Assembly (NCBI RefSeq): GCF_913063425.1
Contig: NZ_CAJXYK010000009.1
Location: forward strand, 62,001 to 126,000
DNA from: an uncultured Thiohalocapsa sp.
GTDB taxonomy: Bacteria; Pseudomonadota; Gammaproteobacteria; Chromatiales; Chromatiaceae
DNA length: 64,000 nt
Direction of reading: 5' to 3'
Under the pieces are notes generated by a model. That model was not told the origin of the DNA. It worked only from the letters and a program-made list of their open reading frames with translations, and ran no database searches. How positions within the stretch are numbered: position 1 is the first letter of the stretch; each line of letters opens with the position of its first letter. Of this stretch, positions 57,553 to 64,000 are shown piece after piece. The translations under genes were made by a program, and so were the position numbers.

Positions 57553-58086
57553 CGGACCTCTTTCCCGCAGCGCCAGACGCCGTCCAACCCAGACGCCGTC
57601 CAACCCAGACGCCGTCCATCCCAAACGCCGTCCATCCCGGCAGCGCGCGTCCGGCGCTGCCGCCTCCGGCCGCGTGCAATGCGCGGCCGACTTCAAGTAC
57701 TTGTCGCCTCTGTCGACCGCCTCCGCAGGCTGTGAGCGCCGGCGGCCAACCGGCACCTGCCCTGCACCTGTCCCGCTCAGGGGCCGCCTGCTCAGCGCAC
57801 CCGCTTCCAGCGCGCGCCGGCGACCCGCCGGACACCGCCCCCTTGCTGCCGGTCAAGTTATCGGCCCCCGCAATACTTCCAATTGCCTGCATCGCCTTGC
57901 GATCCCGGGGTGATCGGCACATGCTTGACGCTTGCTCGCCTCCGGCCCCGCCGCGCGCGGCCCGCGGCAGCCCGACATTGTCCCGTTGCCTGTCCTGCGC
58001 CCGGCGCGGCCCGGCGCCGCTAAGCCCGGCGCCCCCAACCCCGGCCCCGCAAGCCCCGACTGCTGTGCCCGAATCGAGAGTCCGTC
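57553..58086. other. Gene-free region between rpmE and malic enzyme
   Basis: 534 bp with no supported gene. It begins with a tandem 16-bp repeat (57575-57638). The remainder is Pro/Ala-type GC-rich sequence in every frame without similarity. No promoter at acceptable spacing was found; TTGACG at 57925 has no matching -10. Confidence 0.6.
57575..57638. repeat. Tandem 16-bp repeat, four copies
   Basis: Four contiguous copies of AGACGCCGTCCAACCC or its variant ending CATCCC start at 57575, 57591, 57607 and 57623. The first two are identical; the others differ at one and two positions. There are no spacers. It lies 22 bp after the rpmE stop codon. Confidence 0.9.
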
Positions 58087-59361
<1,275 letters not shown>

Positions 59362-59472
59362 GCGGCGCGGTCCGAGCGCGGGCAGTCATGCAAGGGGGCG
59401 CAGACCCCCGGTCCACCAAAGCCAAGGCCCGGCCCGTATGGGCCGCCGGGCCGTCAAACCGGAGGAGCTCAA

Positions 59473-60420
59473 GTGCAGAAGATCAGTATCGTAGGGGCCG
59501 GGCGTGTCGGCGAGACCACCGCGCAGATCCTCGCCGAAGAGGAGCTGTGCCGCGAGATCGCGCTCTATGACGTGCGGGAGGACGTGCCGGAGGGTGTCGC
59601 CCTGGACATCTTCCAGACCGCGCCCTTCTTCGAATTCGACTGCCGCCTCTGCGGCAGTAACGACCCGGCGGTGATGGCGGGCTCGGACCTGGTGATCGTC
59701 ACCGCGGGCTTCCCGCGCAAGCCCGGCATGTCGCGCTCCGACGTGCTGGCGGCCAACGTCAAGATCATCGACGAGGTGACGGACCACATCGTCGCCCATG
59801 CCCCGCATGCCAAGGTGCTGGTGGTCTCGAACCCGGTGGACACCCTGACCTATCGGGTCGCCCAGCGCACCGGCTGGGCGCGCTCGCGGGTGTTCGGGCA
59901 GGCCGGCGTGCTGGACGCCTCGCGCATGGCGGCGTTCATCGCCGAGGAGACGGGCTTCTCGGCGCTCGACATCACCACCATCGTGCTGGGCGGCCACGGC
60001 GACACCATGGTGCCCGTGCCGCGCTACTGCACCATCAACGGCGTGCCGGTGAGCCACTTCATCGCACCGGATCGGCTGGAGGCCATCATCGAGCGCACCC
60101 GCAAGGGCGGGGCAGAGATCCTGGCCCTGCGCAAGAACTCCAGCGCCTACGATGCGCCGGCTGCGGCAGTGGCGGCCATGGTGGATGCCATGAGCCACAA
60201 CCGGCGGCGGCTGATGCCCTGCGTGGCGCTGCTGGATGGCGAATACGGCGAGCGCGACATCGCCATGGGCGTGCCCTGCGTGCTGGACGAAACCGGCCTG
60301 GCGCAGGTGGTGGAGCTGGATCTGAACGATCAGGAGCAGGAGGATTTCGAGCACTCTGTGGCCGCCGTACGTGCGGACATCCAGCGCCTTGCGGAGCTTG
60401 GCATGGGTGCAGGCGGCTGA
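59473..60420 (+). CDS. mdh: Malate dehydrogenase, LDH-like type
   Basis: 315 residues oxidising malate to oxaloacetate with NAD+. [20 protein letters not shown] is the NAD fold; [17 protein letters not shown] holds the mobile loop with Arg residues selecting malate over lactate (R-x5-R pattern), [14 protein letters not shown] and the catalytic His in [14 protein letters not shown]. It belongs to the LDH-like group 3 MDHs, not the E. coli-type Mdh. The start is a GTG with GGAGGAG 5 nt upstream. gltA is the next gene on the same strand. Confidence 0.95.
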   Translation: MQKISIVGAGRVGETTAQILAEEELCREIALYDVREDVPEGVALDIFQTAPFFEFDCRLCGSNDPAVMAGSDLVIVTAGFPRKPGMSRSDVLAANVKIIDEVTDHIVAHAPHAKVLVVSNPVDTLTYRVAQRTGWARSRVFGQAGVLDASRMAAFIAEETGFSALDITTIVLGGHGDTMVPVPRYCTINGVPVSHFIAPDRLEAIIERTRKGGAEILALRKNSSAYDAPAAAVAAMVDAMSHNRRRLMPCVALLDGEYGERDIAMGVPCVLDETGLAQVVELDLNDQEQEDFEHSVAAVRADIQRLAELGMGAGG

Positions 60421-60610
60421 CCGGCACGCATCCTGCCCAGCCGGCATCCTTTCTGCATGGGCGGTAACGGCCCACGGGTCGGGCGCCGTCCGCGGCCACC
60501 CCGCGGGCGCGCCACAGGCGCTGGTCCCGGCACGTCTCGGGGCCATTGATGCGGCCTGGCGGCGACAGCGGGTTCGGGCTGCGGCATTCGCGACCCGTCT
60601 CAGCAATTAC

Positions 60611-60629
60611 CTGCACCAAGATGGTGCAG
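60611..60629. promoter_or_regulatory. Perfect 8-bp inverted repeat upstream of gltA
   Basis: CTGCACCA-AGA-TGGTGCAG lies 81 bp before the gltA start in the 289-bp mdh-gltA gap. The short 3-bp centre and position suggest an operator or a leader hairpin; no flanking -35/-10 pair was recognised. Confidence 0.5.
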
Positions 60630-60709
60630 TTCGGTGCGCCCGCGGTGCGGCGGCTGCGAGCTGGCTTGGGCGGCGCACGCATACAACTCCGAAGCCGGGA
60701 GTCATGTCC

Positions 60710-62005
<1,296 letters not shown>

Positions 62006-62098
62006 GCTGGCTGCGGCGGCGGGCGCGGCCGCCCGCCGCCGTTCATCCACCGCCGCTGATGCGGCGGCGGCCCACGGCGCCGGCGATGTGGTGCAGGA

Positions 62099-62815
62099 TC
62101 AGCGCAGCGCCGGCACGGCGTCCGGCGGGTCGCCCGCAGCCAGCAGGACGCTCAGCTCTTCCGCATCGATGCCACGCTCCGGGCGCTCGGACACCGGGTC
62201 CAGCGGCGGCTGCCGCAGCGCCTGCCAGGGCAGCACCTGCAGGTGCACCGGGATGCCGCCCGCCACGAACTCGAACACCGGCGCGTTCTGAACGGTGCCG
62301 CTGGCGTAGCGCTGCGCCGCCTCGCGCTGCCGCCAGGGGATGTGTCGCTCCATCAGTGCCATCAGCACCTCCTCCGGGCTGTCCGCGAAGAGGCGCAGCT
62401 CAATGCCGTGCTCGCGCGTAGCCGTGCCGCGCAGCGCAGGCCCGATGAGCCGTGGGCGGAACTCCGCGAAGGTCCGCATGGCCTCGAGCGCGTGGCGGCG
62501 CAGCGCATCGAGGCCCTCGGCATGCTCGTCGGGGGCGAACAGGCGCTGCTGCTCGATGAGGGCGTCGTTGATCTCGCCGTTGTCCGGCCAGCAGCGCTTG
62601 TCGGTGATACCGAGCCGCGCCGCGGCCTTGCGCCGCGCGCGGTCGAACTCCGTTGGGCCGTGCTCGGCCAGGATGCGGGCGGATTCGTAGGCCAGCCGCC
62701 GGCGCTGATCCAGGCAGCGGTGGCGGCCGCCCGCCGGCTCGGCTGCCGGGCTGCGGCGCTTCGGCCGGCGCGTAGTGGCCGCGGCGGCGGCCTTGGATCC
62801 CGATCGCCTGGGCAT
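62099..62815 (-). CDS. Conserved hypothetical protein, nucleotidyltransferase-like
   Basis: 238 residues, not assigned with confidence. After a basic Ala/Arg-rich N-terminus (1-45) comes a helical part (RRRLAYESARILAEHGPTEF, RARRKAAARLGITDKRCWPD, then EINDALIEQQRLF), and from about 110 a segment with FRPRLIGPALRGTATREHGIELRLFADSPEEVLM, recalling the strand-turn-strand of MNT-type nucleotidyltransferases, where GS and DxD are expected; here G-T-A and no clear acidic pair are seen. The start at 62815 is preceded only by a weak GAGA. Divergent from pilM. Confidence 0.65.
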   Translation of the reverse strand: MPRRSGSKAAAAATTRRPKRRSPAAEPAGGRHRCLDQRRRLAYESARILAEHGPTEFDRARRKAAARLGITDKRCWPDNGEINDALIEQQRLFAPDEHAEGLDALRRHALEAMRTFAEFRPRLIGPALRGTATREHGIELRLFADSPEEVLMALMERHIPWRQREAAQRYASGTVQNAPVFEFVAGGIPVHLQVLPWQALRQPPLDPVSERPERGIDAEELSVLLAAGDPPDAVPALR

Positions 62816-63028
62816 GAGTGTCTCGCTCGCAGTTGCAGCTGGCCCGTCAATGATAACCGCTGTGGCACTGGCTGTCGGGCGTGGGGGTGGTCTGCGCAGA
62901 AGCGCGCCTTGCGTCAACTTCAGGGTAGCCTTCAACGTACAAAACAGGTTTCGTCTGATATAGTTATCGGGAAAAACGCAAGCCTTTTATCAGGTGTCCA
63001 CGGGGCGGTACCGGTCTCCGCAGCAAGC

Positions 63029-64000
63029 ATGTTCGGTTTTGGACGTAAGCAACGCGCGCTCGTCGGCGTGGATATCAGCTCCACGGCGGTGAAGCTCATC
63101 GAGCTGTCGCAGACCGCCGGCACGGCGGCGGAGCTCTATCGCGTGGACGCCTTCACCGTGGAGCCGCTGCCGGTGAACGCGGTGGTCGAGAAGAAGATCT
63201 CCGACGTGGATGCCGTCGGTCAGACCATCCAGCGCGCCGTGGCCAAGTCCGGCACCAAGACCAAGCGCGCCGCCTGTGCGGTGGCCGGCTCGGCGGTGAT
63301 CACCAAGGTCATTTCCATGGCCGCCGCTCTGTCGGACGCAGAAATGGAGACCCAGATCCAACTGGAGGCGGATCAGTACATTCCCTATCCGCTGGAAGAG
63401 GTCAACATCGACTTCGACCTCATCGGGCCGTCGCCGAACAACCCGGACATGGTGGACGTGCTGCTGGCGGCGTCCCGGCGCGAGAACGTCGATGACCGGG
63501 TGGCCGTGCTGGAGGTGGCGGGCCTCACCGCCGAGATCGTCGATGTCGAGGCCTACGCCATGGAGAACGCCTGTGCGCTCCTCCTCGGTCGCTTCGACGA
63601 CGAGCGCCAGGACCAGACCGTCGCCGTGGCCGACGTCGGCGCCACCACCACGACCCTGCACGTGCTGCACGACGGCAAGACGGTCTACACGCGCGAGCAG
63701 AACTTCGGCGGCAACCAGCTGCTTGACGAGGTGGAGCGCCGCTATGGCCTCGCCCGGCCGCAGGCGCTGGAGCGGCTGGAGGAGAACCGCCTCCCCGAGA
63801 ACTTCGCCACCGAGGTGCTGGGCCCCTTCAAAGAGGCGCTGGCGCAGCAGATCGCCCGGGCGCTGCAGTTCTTCTACTCCGCCAGCGCCTTCAACCGCAC
63901 CGACCAGGTCGTGCTCGCCGGCGGCGCCGCCCGCATCGAGAAGCTCGACGAGCTGGTGGAGGAGCGGCTCGGCTTTCCGGTGTCCGTGGCCAACCCCTTC
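63029..64000 (+). CDS. pilM: Type IV pilus assembly protein PilM, 5' part
   Basis: 324 codons are visible before the window ends. PilM is a cytoplasmic actin-like ATPase that binds PilN and starts the PilMNOP alignment complex of type IV pili. FGFGRKQRALVGVDISSTAVKLIEL opens the fold (phosphate 1), EADQYIPYPLEEVNIDFDLIG and VAVADVGATTTTLHVL (phosphate 2), FGGNQLLDEVERRYGL and VVLAGGAARIEKLDEL (adenosine motif) follow. pilNOPQ are expected beyond the window. A TATAGT (62959-62964) 65 bp upstream may be the -10; ponA, the common divergent neighbour, is replaced by the hypothetical gene at 62099. Confidence 0.96.
   Translation, partial: MFGFGRKQRALVGVDISSTAVKLIELSQTAGTAAELYRVDAFTVEPLPVNAVVEKKISDVDAVGQTIQRAVAKSGTKTKRAACAVAGSAVITKVISMAAALSDAEMETQIQLEADQYIPYPLEEVNIDFDLIGPSPNNPDMVDVLLAASRRENVDDRVAVLEVAGLTAEIVDVEAYAMENACALLLGRFDDERQDQTVAVADVGATTTTLHVLHDGKTVYTREQNFGGNQLLDEVERRYGLARPQALERLEENRLPENFATEVLGPFKEALAQQIARALQFFYSASAFNRTDQVVLAGGAARIEKLDELVEERLGFPVSVANPF

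Overview
This 64-kb window is a high-GC chromosomal segment from a gammaproteobacterium, most likely of the Chromatiales/Ectothiorhodospiraceae group. The grounds are an intact-order gammaproteobacterial division and cell wall (dcw) cluster, a type A RNase P RNA, and a gene for a glycine/tyrosine-rich sulfur globule-type envelope protein. The organism-level call is inference; no rRNA is in the window. No transposase, prophage gene, tRNA, rRNA or CRISPR array was recognised.

Layout. 1-7.9 kb: 3' end of mutY, then yggX, a minus-strand group (lspA, a CbiX-like chelatase, a small lipoprotein, an extracellular PHB depolymerase-like esterase, a GlcD-like FAD oxidase, dolP, yraN), then rsmI on plus. 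7.96-8.37 kb: rnpB. 8.4-26.2 kb: the dcw cluster mraZ-rsmH-ftsL-ftsI-murE-(murF remnant)-mraY-murD-ftsW-murG-murC-murB-ddl-ftsQ-ftsA-ftsZ, driven by a clear sigma70-type promoter and an array of MraZ boxes. 26.5-34.2 kb: lpxC, dciA, an M23 peptidase, secA, argJ and a Nudix/ThiE-like fusion. 34.5-45.2 kb: genes for phosphorus-free membrane lipids and signalling: a PlcP-like phosphoesterase, ampD, a DUF1538 membrane protein with decayed P-II and CBS neighbours, a DUF1631 protein, nadC, the sulfur globule protein, a GT4 glycosyltransferase, olsA/olsB-like acyltransferases and a HAD phosphatase. 45.2-57.6 kb: rppH, ptsP, a Wzz-like protein fused to a tyrosine-recombinase-like domain, hemE, uvrD, two small membrane proteins, an orphan TRAP binding protein, hemW and rpmE. 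58-64 kb: malic enzyme, malate dehydrogenase and citrate synthase around the malate/oxaloacetate node, a hypothetical protein, and the start of pilM.

Most interesting points. (1) murF is reduced to an open remnant of about 110 codons between murE and mraY, and the murE beside it has lost several near-invariant residues, including the carbamylated lysine; functional copies would have to lie elsewhere. (2) plcP and olsB each have an upstream array of 7-bp repeats on an 11-bp pitch resembling PHO boxes, suggesting phosphate-starvation control of a lipid-remodelling set. (3) A polysaccharide chain-length protein carries a degenerate tyrosine-recombinase domain. (4) A P-II gene and a CBS gene have collapsed into one out-of-frame scar. 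(5) Short low-complexity repeats mark the murF scar and the N-terminus of MurG.
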